Position numbers and translations under genes: made by a program
Part shown: positions 18,320 to 30,320 of the stretch, in pieces
Numbering within the stretch: the stretch's first letter is position 1
How the letters are laid out: the number at the start of each line of letters is the position of its first letter
Notes under the pieces: model-generated
The model's database searches: none
The model's input: the letters and a program-made list of their open reading frames with translations, nothing else
What the model was told of the DNA's origin: nothing
Source of the DNA: Thinopyrum elongatum
Taxonomy: Eukaryota; Streptophyta; Magnoliopsida; Poales; Poaceae
DNA length: 64,000 bases
Direction of reading: 5' to 3'
NCBI GenBank assembly: GCA_011799875.1
Contig: CM022302.1
Coordinates: 523,232,228 to 523,296,227 of the forward strand

Positions 18320-21300
18320 CTATAAAGATAAATAAAAAATTAAAATTACTGCGACAGCTACACCCAGCCATAACAGGCTCTCATCTTCTATCTCATTGCA
18401 CAAGCTAATAATGTGCACCGGGTGCTTCATCTCTTGCAGTGCAGCCACGAGAACAGCCGCGTCAAAGTCGCCCACCACTGTCAGCACACTCTCGTCCCCG
18501 TTAGATGTCATCGACTTGATCCCTGACATCAGTACACGCCATCAGTCGAGAAAAAAATACATGAAGGCAAGAGATCAGAAATCATGCGTATAGTGGAAAG
18601 AAAGTCTAGGGAATACCTTTGATCTTTGCCACAGTCTGCATAATGCATGATCTGCATTTCCCACAGTTGATAGACACCTTAATCTGGTCCAGAACAACAA
18701 TGGCTAATCAGTAAATCACATACATACGGAGTATATAGTATCATCTTTCCGTAAGCCACTTCTTTGCATGCTCATCCAAGAGGGTTTCATTCGCCAACAT
18801 GATCTTCGAATCCTCCGCGTCCCGTGCGAGTTGCAACCTCTCCTTATCAAGCTCAATCTCTCCAAATGCCTTGACCTTCTTGAGTTCCCATTTGATTGTC
18901 GCTTGTTGCTTCTCCAACTTGATCTTCTCGATCTCTTGCTGCCGGCGTCGCCACAACTTCCGGGCAACATTCTCCGTCTTGCAAGACGGAGCCGACAGAC
19001 GAGGCGGACTGCATCTCTGTCGGGGACAGGCTGGACGACATCTTCGGCGGTGAATCGGGACCGGTTGTGAGGATGGGAGTAAGGGTGGAGGGCGGCGAGG
19101 GCTCAGGCACGGGAAACGTTGGAGGCTGACGGGAGGAGGAGGAAGGATTTGGTGGATCTGGTGCACTTTGCGGTGGGGTCGGGCTGTCGGGCCCGACATG
19201 ACGGGCGTGCCCGGCCGCCCCATATCCACCCCATATCTGGGTTGGATATGAGGGGTGCCGGTCAGCCGGGCGTTTGAAGCGCCTGTCTGTGTCGAAATTC
19301 TGCGACCGGACTGTGACCGGGCGGCCCGCTTAGACGTATGAGACGGGTTTGAGACGTCCGGCTGATTATCTGAGACTTCATTTTTTTATTGGAGGGAGCA
19401 GGAAAATCATTCTGATTTTTCAGCTTGTCTTAGGAACTTCTAACTCACCTTAAAGTCCGGCGACTGTAGTCCTCCTAATCCTAGCATACGTAGTAGCCAA
19501 CGCACCACCGGTGAAATCATCTGCATGTTCGCCATCAAGTTAGTCAATATATATGTTGTCAGTTCAAATTAAGATTTGGTCAGGACTCGGGACTAAGTAT
19601 ATTTGCGACGAAGATGCATCTGAAGATTTCCTCTACACAGATACTCGAGGAAGATCAAGCTCTCTCGCCATTACAATGATGCTTTTGCCCCCTTCTCGTG
19701 CATTAGCATAGTAACCCAGAAACCGTACTATTTTGCTGTGCTAACACTCAATCAGGGAGTAAACGCATGCAGAAATGGTGTGTAACCAATTGCAATTGCC
19801 ATTGCGATCTAGCTTTTTCACAAACAACTAATCATATTTGCATACTATCCTTTGACTTCACTTACGACGAACTAGCAAGAGCATCTTGGGTTTTTATCAA
19901 AGTTTTAAATGGTGTGCTAAGCCTCTTTGTGGTGGCTCTGCCAAACGCTACGGAACCTATAGCAGTCAGCATAGATCAATAAAAATGAAAAAAATAAACT
20001 AAAAAATCATGCATCAATTTAACATATACTCTCTTTGTTCCTAAATATAAGCCTTTGTAGAGATTTTACTATGAACTACATGCGAAACAAAATGAGTGAA
20101 TCTACACTCTAAAATGCATCTATGTACATCTATATATGGTTCATAGTGGAATCTCCACAAAAACTTATATTTAGGAACGGAGGGAGTACTTGACAATTGT
20201 CATATATCAACAAGCATCCAGCCAAATATATAGACATTGTGTAGTTCATGACGGTACACTATAGCAGCAAGCCATAAAGTAAAGAACTGTGCTAGATTTC
20301 AGTTTTGGACCCTCCAAAAAATGGGCCGATGCGGCGGGAGAAGCAGCCTAACGCTAAATGTCGACCAGATTTAGCGCTAAATGGCCTTTAGTGCCGCTAT
20401 TAGCGCTCGTACTATTTTGACCTGAAATACATCTTAGCATAGCACAGCTCCTCTCCGGTGGCTATAGCGCGCTATTTAAAACAATGGTTTTTATTTACAT
20501 TCACAAAAATTGAGTCAAGTATGGCATACCTTGTAAATAATTTCTAAAGTACTTGTAGCAATATTGGGATCGTCGGAGCAAATATCCGTTGTGTCCATGT
20601 CCGGGACATGATGTTTGTAAGCTTGGTATGAGAAAAAAGATGAAAGGTGTAAAAGAAGAGTGAGGACACTCAATTTGGGACTTTGGTGGGCTGCGTGTTC
20701 ACCTGGCCAGCTAGTAACCCGAGCTCTGCTCGATTCTCCTTCATCTGGGTTACGATGAAGCGGTACTTTGACCTGAAAAGGTACGCAACCATGTTAAAGC
20801 TTTACCTTTAAAGAGTGGTATAACTTCGTTCATTTGACATATACATATGTCAATTTGCCTACCTCAGTTTCGGTCTTCGCTGGTTCGATATTCTCATAAA
20901 CATCCGTCAATTTGGCATGATGGTCTCCAGAGCCTTCCTCTTGATCGTGGCTAATCTGCAATTCAAGGACTGCTGGTTCAGTTGATTGGGGGCATCACGT
21001 TGTTTCAAATTGACAATCTGGAAAAAGAACTAATGGATCTACATCGTGTGATGATATCAAAATTTATAAATTTTCATAAGAAAATAATGGTCGAAGTTGT
21101 ATACACAGTCCATGTCCAAACATCATCTATTTACAAATGGAGTTGTGTATATATTATTGATGGAGTATTTTTCCAGTCCTTGTGAAAACATTTGTCAAGA
21201 AACTTGAGTCACTGGGGACACGTCTTATGACGTGATTGAACATACCTGAGTTGACGTCGGAGTACAACTTACCCCAATTTCGATAGGTCCATCCATAATA

Positions 21301-23639
21301 ATCAGTTTACCGAGCTTCTTGATGATATCCTTTGTAAATGGTCTATTGTCTGGGTTACGTTCAACACATTGTATCCCTAACTCAGTGCATGCTTGTATTT
21401 GTTCCAACATCACAGTGTATCCTGATCCTATCTTCAGCCTATTTCTCCAAGCTCCAAGTATCTGTAAAATTGCACTCGTGAGTTTACGGAGAAAAAAAAG
21501 GGTCAGGATCCTTAGCAAAATATGTGATACATACAAATCCATTCATCATGTTCACCAGCAAAAAAAAAAAAAATCCATTCATCATGTTAAAGCGTAGTAA
21601 AGCATCAAACAATGGAAAATCTTAAGAAGTAACCATAGCTTCAAGTCAAACATAGCATCATGTACACTGTACAAAAACATCGTGAAAATAGAAGGTAAAT
21701 GTTTCTTACAGATAGTGAATTAAATGAAAATAATTATTTGTAGCCTTTTGTTACTATTCCTTCTTGTTTAAAGTTAACTGTGTTACCTTTTAGTAGTCGT
21801 ATGATTCTTTAAAGACTATGTTCACCTTCCTAAGTGCAAATTCGCTAGTTGCCTACATATCCTGACAGAATATTGTTTCATTCTCATATATACGTTAGTT
21901 TTTTTATAATACTTGATAATTGCCCGTGCGTTGCACGTGAGTATAAACATGCTAGTAGATTGTCCCGTGATTGCATGTCTATTATTACATTGTGCGCTAA
22001 AATCTTAGTAAATTTTTGTATGCAATTGCAATGATTCACCTGTCATCTTATTGTTAAACACTTATTTGGTAAGAATCTATTGACTTACCTAAGAAAAATA
22101 TTATTAGGAAGAAAGATCAGCGATAGGAGAAAAAATGTCATCTTCTTGTTAAACACTTATTTGGTAAGAATTTATTGACTTAATAAAGAATATTATTATT
22201 TGGGAGAAACTCAGAGATGTGAGGAAAAAATCAAACAGAAAAAAGGAAGGGGGAGAAGTTGGACGAAGGAGGGAGTGAAACGGGAACCTTATGTTCTTTT
22301 TAAGTAGTAGAGATTTAAGTAGTAGAGCTAGAGATATATACATAAGCTTGATTAGTTCGTCTTACTCTGTCTTTGAAGTGCTGGAAAGATGTGTCTGTAC
22401 TATGGGGATTGTTGTCCTCGTTCAAGTGCAGGGGATAGTCTCTAGAACCGGTGAGTATCTCAATAATTGTGACACCCAAACTGTATATATCTGCCTTGAC
22501 GGAGATAGTGCCTCGAATTGAGTACTCTGGCGCCATATATCCCCTGCAGCGTGCTTTCAAAATTTGAGTCACTGCAAGAAGGAACACGATGCTATAAGAA
22601 GACATAGCTTACATCGTTGCCTGACGATTTTGAGTGATGGTTCGGGTTTGCTCAACACCAAATATCCTTGACAAACCAAAGTCCGCAATCTTTGGCATCA
22701 TAATAGCATCCATCAATATATTTTGAGGCTTCAGGTCTAGATGAACAAGATGGCATTCCTCATGAAGGTAATGCAAACCAGCACAGATGCCCCTGATTAT
22801 TTCATATCTCATTTTCCACTCAAGGCCTGAAGATTCGTCTGTTAAATTGACAAATAAAGGAAATAAAAAGTTATAAAGCCGTTCAAATATTATACCTGTG
22901 GTACCCCTAACAGCACCACCCACCTCGTTTGAGTGGTTTAGTCGATGTTCTCATAAAGAAAACTTCAGAAAGGGTAATGATAAGGAAATGGACAGTTTAG
23001 AGTTTTTCATAATCGTACCGGAGATATACTTGTCAAGGCTTCTATTACATACATGCTCAAAGCAGAGCAATCTTTCTGGTCTTTCGGCCAAAATATAATT
23101 GCTTCCTCCTTGCGGGTATTCCATCGCCTCGGAACTTGATACGGCACAGTAACCAACAAACTGCACTACATTCTGGTGCTTGGTCATCATAAGAGAATTG
23201 ACCTCTTTTAGGAATTTTTCATCTCCCAGCCCATGTAAGTGAAAAAGCTTCTTTACAGCAATGCTTTTCCCACCCGAAAGAATTCCCTGTGATGCAAGTT
23301 AAACCTATGTCATATATATGTCCTTGTTCTTCCCTTGGTCAATGGCTATTACTCCCTCCGATCCATATATTAGTTGTCACGGATATAGTACAAAATTGTA
23401 CTAAACCTATGAAAATTAATATGCATCGGAGGGAGTACTGATTTCTAACAAACATTTGATGATTTTGGAGGGGAAGGAATTAGCCATACCATGTAAACTA
23501 CTCCATACCCACCCCTGCCGAGTTCTCGCTCAGAGGAAAAATCACATGTGATGGCTTTCAAAAATTCTAGTGGCAGAGACACTGGAGTTGCACTTGGATC
23601 CTGCAGCTTCTTCTCCCATATATCATTTGCACTAGCCAT
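18320..23639 (-). CDS. kinase-HMA fusion protein, 520 aa, 10 exons (unit A)
   Basis: Exons: 23639-23490, 23286-23019, 22838-22613, 22543-22366, 21461-21246 (kinase); 20955-20863, 20772-20703, 20621-20530 (linker); 18683-18617, 18522-18320 (HMA). All borders are GT-AG, phases match at every junction, and the sum is 521 codons including TAG. Residues 1-346 are a complete kinase: Gly loop GRGGYGVV (41-48), Lys62 (AVKK), HLDLKPQN with Asp174 and Leu in place of Arg (non-RD), DFG at 192-194, APE at 219-221. No signal peptide or N-terminal membrane segment is seen, so it is probably cytoplasmic; it resembles cereal CRK-related kinases. Residues 347-431 are an acidic linker. Residues 432-494 are an HMA domain (INCGKCRSC, Cys438/Cys441). 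The tail (about 502-520) is hydrophobic. A 5' UTR intron donor is likely at 23932. The linker-to-HMA join spans a 1.85-kb intron and is the least certain; two separate genes is the alternative. Confidence 0.75.
18741..19010 (-). pseudogene. NAM-associated coiled-coil fragment in the kinase-HMA intron
   Basis: The frame reads [19 protein letters not shown] and ends [13 protein letters not shown] followed by TGA at 18741-18743. This is the charged C-terminal region of the NAM-associated (PF14303-type) proteins that often accompany PIF/Harbinger elements. It lies in the intron between the last linker exon and the first HMA exon, on the same strand. It ends in a stop and has no usable donor before that stop, so I treat it as a transposon-derived passenger. 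It is present in all units. Confidence 0.65.
19011..19430. repeat. PIF/Harbinger-like or MITE-type remnant
   Basis: GC-rich sequence upstream of the NAM-associated fragment with GCCGGTCAGCCGGGCG and GAGACGTCCGGCTG segments. It probably belongs to the same inserted element. Ends were not determined. Confidence 0.35.
19431..20028. other. intronic sequence of the kinase-HMA gene
   Basis: Lies between the last linker exon and the HMA exons. Short open frames occur on the plus strand (19767-19982) but have no recognisable content. Conserved in all units. Confidence 0.5.
20029..20186. mobile_element. Stowaway MITE, 158 bp, intronic
   Basis: CTCTCTTTGTTCC and GGAACGGAGGGAG termini with TA duplications (20027-20028, 20187-20188). 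Present in all units, so it is older than the array expansion. Confidence 0.93.
23352..23435. mobile_element. Stowaway MITE, 84 bp, first intron
   Basis: Termini CTCCCTCCGATCC and inverted GGATCGGAGGGAG-like (ATGCATCGGAGGGAG), flanked by TA (23350-23351, 23436-23437). It sits in intron 1 of the kinase-HMA gene and is also present in unit B. Confidence 0.92.
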
Positions 23640-24468
23640 TTCCAGGTCTATATGTTAATCTTCTCTGCTTCCAAAATCCCAACTCTGAATTTCAGTTACC
23701 ACGCCACGATGATCCACAGAAGGAAGAAAAACATATATTGGAATAACGGACGATATGATATAGCTGGGTGGGGTTTAACCCTGTGCGCAACACACATCAC
23801 ACCGCAATGATACAATCATCATAGTACTCGTAACTAAAAGTGATATCGGTCAGACGTATAAATACGGCACGATCTGCTTGCTGAAGCACACCCGAAAGAT
23901 ATATCCAGGGAGCAGAAGGAGGTAATACTCACCTGCTGGTTAGCTGAAGGCTTGTAGTGCTTGTACTCGAGTCAGTAGGATAGTTTGGCCCCCGACGCAT
24001 AAAGGAGCTTAACTAGAGGAGAGATGACGACGCGGTCAGGGATAAACGCGTACCAGCCCCTCGTCGCCCTCCTCCAATTAAAGAATACGGTGGGTGGGAG
24101 CTTACAAAATAGACGGTCCACACGCATGCGGAGGAGTTGCATCAAGCGGCAAAAGAGACCTTGCACGCAGAGAGTCGCACCAAGCGACGACGAGGAGGGA
24201 GAAATAACATCCAGGACGCGGCAAGGCCAGGGGTTGACGGTTTCGGTTCAGATGATGTGGGACTGAGCAAGTGGCAACGATCTTCAACCAAACGTCAACG
24301 TTGTTCATGGAATCATAGCAGCAGCTTCTTCGAAGCCGACGGGCGTGTGCATGAAGGCTGACGCCGTCCTCGAGCATGCGCGCCAACATCTCTCGGCTTC
24401 TTTTTTTTTTAGGAATATCTCTCGGCTTCATCTAGACGCATGGCATTGACGTACCAAGAGTAGGCGTT
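23640..24468 (-). promoter_or_regulatory. 5' UTR and promoter region of the kinase-HMA gene
   Basis: Reading leftward, CAG/GTGAGT at 23933/23932 is a strong donor, and an acceptor such as ATTCAG lies near 23685-23690. This suggests a 5' UTR intron just before the start codon at 23639. The TATTTATA at 23859-23866 would lie inside that intron, so the true promoter is probably right of 24000, where I see no clear TATA box. The short open frames here are not convincing genes. Confidence 0.4.
24466..24468. other. left target-site duplication GTT of CACTA copy 2
   Basis: GTT precedes CACTAGTAGAAAA here, and GTT follows the right terminus at 37100-37102. The uninterrupted site in unit B/C (48702-48704) has a single GTT in the same flanking sequence. 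Confidence 0.95.
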
Positions 24469-24494
24469 CACTAGTAGAAAAAAGGCCCATTTGT

Positions 24495-24680
24495 CCCGGT
24501 TCATAAGGCCCATTTGTCCCGGTTCGGGAACCGGGACTAAAGGGTCGGGACTAAAGCCCAACACCTTTAGTCCAGGTTCTTATACGAACCGGGACAGATG
24601 GGGCTCCACGTGGCCGCTGCGGCGAGCCCAGAGAGGAGGGCCTTTAGTCCCGGTTGGTAACACCAACCGGGACCAAAGAT
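24495..24680. repeat. CACTA left subterminal repeats
   Basis: Direct and inverted TTTGTCCCGGTTC, AACCGGGACTAAAGG and TAGTCCCGGTTGG copies within 210 bp of the left terminus, matching the class at 13315-13570. Confidence 0.88.
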
Positions 24681-24733
24681 CATCCACGTGTCAGCAGCTC
24701 AGGAGCTGGGGTTTTTGTTTTTTGTTTTTTGAA

Positions 24734-24751
24734 GGGGGGGGGGGGGGGGGG
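24734..24751. repeat. 18-nt G homopolymer
   Basis: An uninterrupted G18 run inside the left part of CACTA copy 2. Clean sequence ends here and noisy sequence begins just after it. Confidence 0.95.
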
Positions 24752-24959
24752 TTAGGGGTTTTGTAGGGTTAATTTAGGGGTTTCATATATTGTGTTAGCA
24801 GCTAATAGAGAGAAGTGTCCTTCTTATCTCCGTGCTTGTCGACGCTCGTACTATAGGTATATATACACAGAGAAGTGATCGACCCCCTCTTCTCCGAGAG
24901 ATTGGTCGAACAATAAGTTTTCGTATATCTATCCGACGCTACTAGCTACATATATATAC

Positions 24960-27900
24960 AATATAAGATACCTAACATCTGTGTCAAGTTCCACATGTAT
25001 TCTCCGCTGGATTGATGACGTGGTCAAGAAAGAATCCAGCCAATTCCTCTTGAATTGCCTTTAAGCGATTCTTGTGGTAGGAGTTCATCCCGCATCGCCA
25101 AATCTAATTTGAAGAAGGGGGTCAATACATATATATGAATGAAATCAACACAAATGATGGTAATAAAATAAATTGTGCATATTATTGCTTACGCATTCAT
25201 ATTGTTTTCAGAGTAGCCCCGCTTAGAGGTCGTTGTGTGTAGATGTACTCGCAAACGTAGTATCCACAAAAAATTTCCGCCTTCCTGCCAAACCACTTAC
25301 GAGAAATAGAGGTCAATCAACTGATAATCAAGCATTATAAATGGTATTGATGAAACTAGCTAGAATCAATGGGAGATGCGCGGAACTAGTAGTAGTACTT
25401 ACTTTCGGGTGTGTAATCGCAGATCCCCGGCAGTCCCGGAACTTCTGCGGTGAACACTTTTCAAACCCTGCGAGACAAAGAAAATAATTACTTGATATCA
25501 GGAAATGAACAAAGTTGCGCGATATGGTGCGATAAGATCGATTGAACTTACTTGGAGCATTTCAGTCATGGCTGCATACTCCTTGGGATCTTTTCGTCTT
25601 GAGTCAAGACCGTTACTAGTCCTGCTCAAGCTTAATCTCTAGGAGAATAAAGTGGAAGCTGCGCACGCATGCATAACTCATCAATTACATACTATAACCT
25701 CGAGTAATAATGAAACCGAATATGAGAAGACAGAGTAACACTCACTTGAAGTTGTAAGGAAAGAGTATTTTATCTTTGTTTTGATTTTTAAGCAACGATT
25801 GTAGCAAGTTGGCCCGGTTCTTTCGGATTATATGTAACCGTCATTCATCTATGAGATTTGTGTTATGAACCCAATATCATAGATTTGTGCATTTCTGATT
25901 CGACGATCTTCAATCTGCATAATAAGTGAGGATAATTATATACATGCAATGAAAGAGCTGGCTCATATATAGAGACTTAATTACAGAAGTATAGTACTTA
26001 CAGATAGTAGCAAGTGATGATTATTTTATCGAGGTCCTTTTGATTGAAAAACTGGAAGAACTCCTCAAATGGAACAGAAACAGATCACATTCAACCGAGG
26101 TCGTGCTCCTTTTAACCTCAGCGTCAAAATATCCTTCCCAGACTTGCAGGTGTCCATGTACCACTTATGGAATCTTCGCATCATCGTTGTTAGAGGAGGA
26201 TCACCAGGTCTGACGAGAGGCTTCACGTACTGGTATTGTGTTGTCCACTCCATTGTATCAAAATGTGCATCGTGGGCAGGTAATCACCAGGATTGGTACC
26301 GGGCAGATCCCCGCAGATTTGCGACGATATTGCTAGACACCTTGAGCGGGGGGCACGATTGGTTTGCCTGTTCGCCGAGCTGGGGAATTTTGTTCCCACT
26401 TCTTCGTTTCTGTAACCTTTGTCAGTTGAAGTAGTTACCGGACGGTGCGTCCTTCACTGCCTTTTTAAGAGCGCGGACAGGTTGTCATCCGGCGGAGGCG
26501 GTGGTGGTCGCTTCGGTTCTTCACAGTGCGCTTCATTTCACCGGATCCATCTTCTCCTCCGGAGGTGGGATTTTTCTTTGCAGAAAAGTCCCTCACTTGG
26601 GCGCTTACAGATCTCCGCGTTTTCCTCGTCGGTCATCTCGTATGGTAACTTCTCTAGAGGGTGAGAGTCGAAACGAATCGTATTGCCTCCCGCCTCTGGC
26701 TGTATGCTGTAGACGCGGAGCCGTGGAGTGGCTGCGGCTGTCTTCCTTCGTGCTACGAGGCGGAGAAGGAGTGGGCTGTCCGAACGCGGGCCGGGAGCAG
26801 GCGGCGAAGGAGGCGGAGTGCGCCAAGCGCCGAAGCAGCCGGGGATAGGAGGCGGAGGAGGAGGCGGGGACGATGCCCTGACTCGCGGAGGAGGAGGCGG
26901 AGGAGGAGGCGGAGTGCCCTGACTCGCCGGAGGGAGAGGCGGAGGCATCCATTCGGAAGTGTTGATGGAAGCTCCTTCCGACACCAGACATGGAGTCTTC
27001 AGAGCAAGACCAGAGAGTCTCCCCTTCATCGGTAGGTGGTCAGGGAAGCTCCTCAAATCCTCCGTTATTATCATTGACCATCACAACAGCATACCTTGTG
27101 GAATCGGAAGGCAGTGAAAGTTGCGCCGGGTTGAGGAGGTGTAACAGAGCCGACATCCGCCTTGACTTTGAAGGTGCTGCCATTGCGTCATAAGGTGGCA
27201 ATCTTGAGCCTTCGTGATAGCATCCACGGGTGGTAGCGGGAGCCGTGAAGTTAGCGCTGCTGAAGGACCTCGGTGGAAGCCACGCGTTCTCCACTGAGAT
27301 GGAGGGGTAGCTTTGGGGTAGCTCCGAGGTCGCTGGCTCTGAACTAGAGTGCTTGTTCCTCTAGCGCTCGTACCCTTGCATTCAGCGACTGCAGTTCGTC
27401 TGCTCCCTTTCCTCTCCTCTCCGGGTTTTGTAACCGCCTGCGTGGGAAACCCAACCCTCCACGCAACGGAGCTGCCGTGCCTCGTGTTCGTCCTGGGTGC
27501 TCAGGATTCCGAGGGCTGTGTGAGCTCGTCGTTTCTCTCGTCGGGAACGAACGTCCCTTCCTGCGCTGCGGCGATACTTCTGAAGCTTCTTGACGGGTAT
27601 TCAAGTTGCTCCTTCGTCCAATGGCACTTCCCTGTTTCAGGGTCTCCAGGTTCCCCCAACCCGAAGAACCAAGTCCTTGAAACGGTCTGGCCAGTTCAAT
27701 GTCTCTGGTTCGACCCCTTTATCAAGCAGGTCTTCTGCACCTGTCCCACAACGGCCGGCTTTGAGGTAGCCACCTGACCCCGTGCGATGGTGATACTCCT
27801 TCTTTGCAGCATTTTCTTGTTTGTCGCTGACATCTGTGGGCCACAAATGCGAGCCAGTGATCTCTTATCTTCTCAAATCGGCCGGTGAATTCTGGAGTCT

Positions 27901-28640
27901 TCCCTTTGTTGACAAACGTTGATTTCAACTCATTCTCACTCTGAATAGATCTGCACTTCTTAAGAGCATGAGCCTTGACCAATGGCGCTAAACTGGCTTA
28001 TCCAGATCCTCCTCTGGGGTAGGGTGAATTTTGCCTTAGCGCGGTCCAAGATCATCTTCTGTCCATCGTTGACAAAAGAACTTGAGGGTCTTTGCTCTTA
28101 GGCTTATTCCATGGTGGATGCTGATCGGGATCATGGCCTAACAGAAACCCCGCACTGAGCAGAAAATGCTTCCTTGGTCCGGCATGGGTTCAATGGTTGG
28201 CCATCGCCCTTGATTGCTGTGATCGTAACCTTTCATCCTAGGCAACTTTTCTTCGGGCCTCGTCTCGTTACCGAAGTTTGGCTCGATCCGGAGGGCTGAA
28301 AAGAAGAAAGAAGAGAAGAAAGAGAGAGTTAATATGTGTAACTACCAAAACAATTAATGCATCAATTAGCTAGTCAGCGACAGGCTAATTAATTATATAC
28401 CTCGCGGACTTTGCAACAACTCCTTCCTCGTTTGCTCATCGGAGCCATCATAATCATGTCCTTCCACCTCCATTGTTCGATCAACGGAGCCTGCTTCACC
28501 CTCTCCTTCCAGACATCGGTGTCGTTGAGATACGACAAGATATCACCTCGCGAGGATTATGTCCCCCCAACAACTGTTCTACTCGATGTCTCGGTGCCAT
28601 AGTTTTCTGCAACTTTACAACATGGCAATTAATATACAAA
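24960..28640 (-). pseudogene. second CACTA gene (Ulp1-like), copy 2
   Basis: Collinear with 2364-6109. It shows the same TAG before the DERFTITAIK block (about 28240) and the same TGA in the protease domain (about 25456), plus many indels that are probably sequence errors. The poly-proline stretch is at about 26780-26950. Confidence 0.75.
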
Positions 28641-28834
28641 CATGACAGATGGATATATTAGTGCAAACGTAGACTAGCTAGCTCGAAGCTTCTACGGTTT
28701 TGGGGTGGCCTCGACAACCTTCTACGGACCGCCTCTCTCATGAATGTCCGACGTCCGGACCGACAGGGATTTAACAAAATGACGCATTCTGGATGTGCAG
28801 AAAATGGTCCATATTTTTGTTGACTCATCTACCC

Positions 28835-29175
28835 TTCTATCTGTCACGTGTGTCTAGTGCCAAAGAATTCAAAGAAACCATGACTTCATCATTAGCCAGA
28901 AATGACAGCGTATAATGGTACGAAGCTCTTCAAAGTTGTTTTGGAACGGAGTGTCCCGAAGAATAATTCGCTTTTTGGTACAAAGTTCAGCAAAGAGCCT
29001 CCGAATATCGTATTGGAAGGCCTTTGCTGAAATTCATACCAAAGGCGAATTATTCTATCCGGAACTCCGTTCCAAAACAACTTTGAAGAGCTTCATAGCA
29101 TCATACACCTGTTACTTCCGACTAATGATGAAGCCATGGATTTCTTCAATACTTTGACAGACAGACGTGACATAT
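28835..29175. repeat. SNF2-derived hairpin, copy 2
   Basis: The same inverted repeat as at 6305-6661, with a few indels. The central arms are still recognisable around 28920-28975 and 29040-29095. Confidence 0.8.
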
Positions 29176-29254
29176 AGAAGAATATATATATATATGAGAT
29201 CAGAAAAAAAGTGATCAACTTGTGCACATCCATAATGGGGGCTTCTTGATAAAC

Positions 29255-29420
29255 TATATATAGTCAAAATTCAAACTTTGCATATGATCAAACTTTGACA
29301 TATGATCAAATGTTGCATATGTCAAAATTCAAACTTTGACATATGATCAAACTTTGATATATGATCAAATGGGCATATGTCAAAATTCAAACTTTGACAT
29401 ATGATCAACTTTGATATATG
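29255..29420. repeat. 59-bp palindromic tandem repeat, copy 2
   Basis: Equivalent of 6738-6905 with the same CATATGTCAAA/TTTGACATATG stems. Confidence 0.75.
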
Positions 29421-29654
29421 TCCACCGCGATATAAAATAATACATAGACTTGTTCGGGGAGAGGGGGTTGATCGACGTCCCCCTCATGTCGAAGTTACCG
29501 AAGTTATCTTCTAGTGGTTTGGGTGGCCTCGAGAGTTTGTCGGGTAGGGGCGGAGGGGGTAGGAGATCGACAACGCTTTTTTCTAGGGTTTGGGTGGCCT
29601 CGAGAGTTGGTCGCCCGGTATATCGAGAGGGGGGTGAACATTTTAACTTAGTAA

Positions 29655-30320
29655 CTTAGAAAAAAATGTTATCGCGGGAGGGGTATATCGACCCCTCCCT
29701 AGTCAAAGTTATCGGGGAGGGGCTATATCGACAACGACATACATATAGCCACATACATATAAAAAAATGTTATGGGGAAGGGGTATATCGACCCCCCCTC
29801 ATGTTGAAGTTATCGGGGAGGGGTATATCGAGAGGGGGGTGAATATTTACTTAGTAACTTAGAAAAAATGTTATCGGGGAGGGGGGTATATCGACCCCCC
29901 CCCCCTCATGTCAAAGTTATCGGGGAGGGGCTATATCGACAACGACATACATATAGCCACATTACATATAAAAAATGTTATCGGGGAAGGGGTTATATCG
30001 ACCCCCCCCCCCCCCTCATGTTGAAGTATGGGGAGGGGGTAATTGAGAGGGGGGTGAACATTTTACCTTAGAACTTAGAAAAAAAATGTTAATCGGGGAG
30101 GGGGTATAGATCACCCCCCCCCCTCATGTCAAAGTTATCGGGGAGGGGCTATATCGACAACGACATAATATAGTCAACAACATATAAAAAAATGTTATCG
30201 GGGAAGGGGTATATCGACCCTCCCCCCTCATGTTGAAGTTATCGGGGAGGGGGTATATCTACAATGAAATACATACAGGAAAAAACTGTATCGGGGAGGG
30301 GGTATATCGACAACGACATA
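29655..30320. repeat. expanded GGGGAGGGG / TATATCGA minisatellite, copy 2
   Basis: The same repeat as 7130-7400, with about two extra rounds of the compound unit, each about 200 bp. C runs reach 13 nt near 30003. Confidence 0.8.

Larger units (their letters stand above)
13605..24468. repeat. Unit A: complete, clean copy of the tandem unit
   Basis: This 10.9-kb unit is bounded by CACTA DNA on both sides. It aligns from end to end with 37100-48704, and with 48705-57440 apart from deletions. It contains in order a SINE, a Stowaway MITE, a captured gene fragment, two short-period arrays and the kinase-HMA gene on the minus strand. The sequence is free of the indel noise seen in unit B. Confidence 0.9.

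Noticed and set aside
18320..18529. A stand-alone small HMA (HIPP-like) gene
   Set aside because: The HMA exons lack their own start codon. The first HMA exon joins in phase to the linker exons through a good acceptor, so the fusion model fits better. It remains the main alternative.
21849..22034. Plus-strand frame containing CCCGTGCGTTGCACG
   Set aside because: It lies in a kinase intron. The motif resembles those of high-copy grass MITEs, but no element ends were found, so neither a gene nor an element is called.
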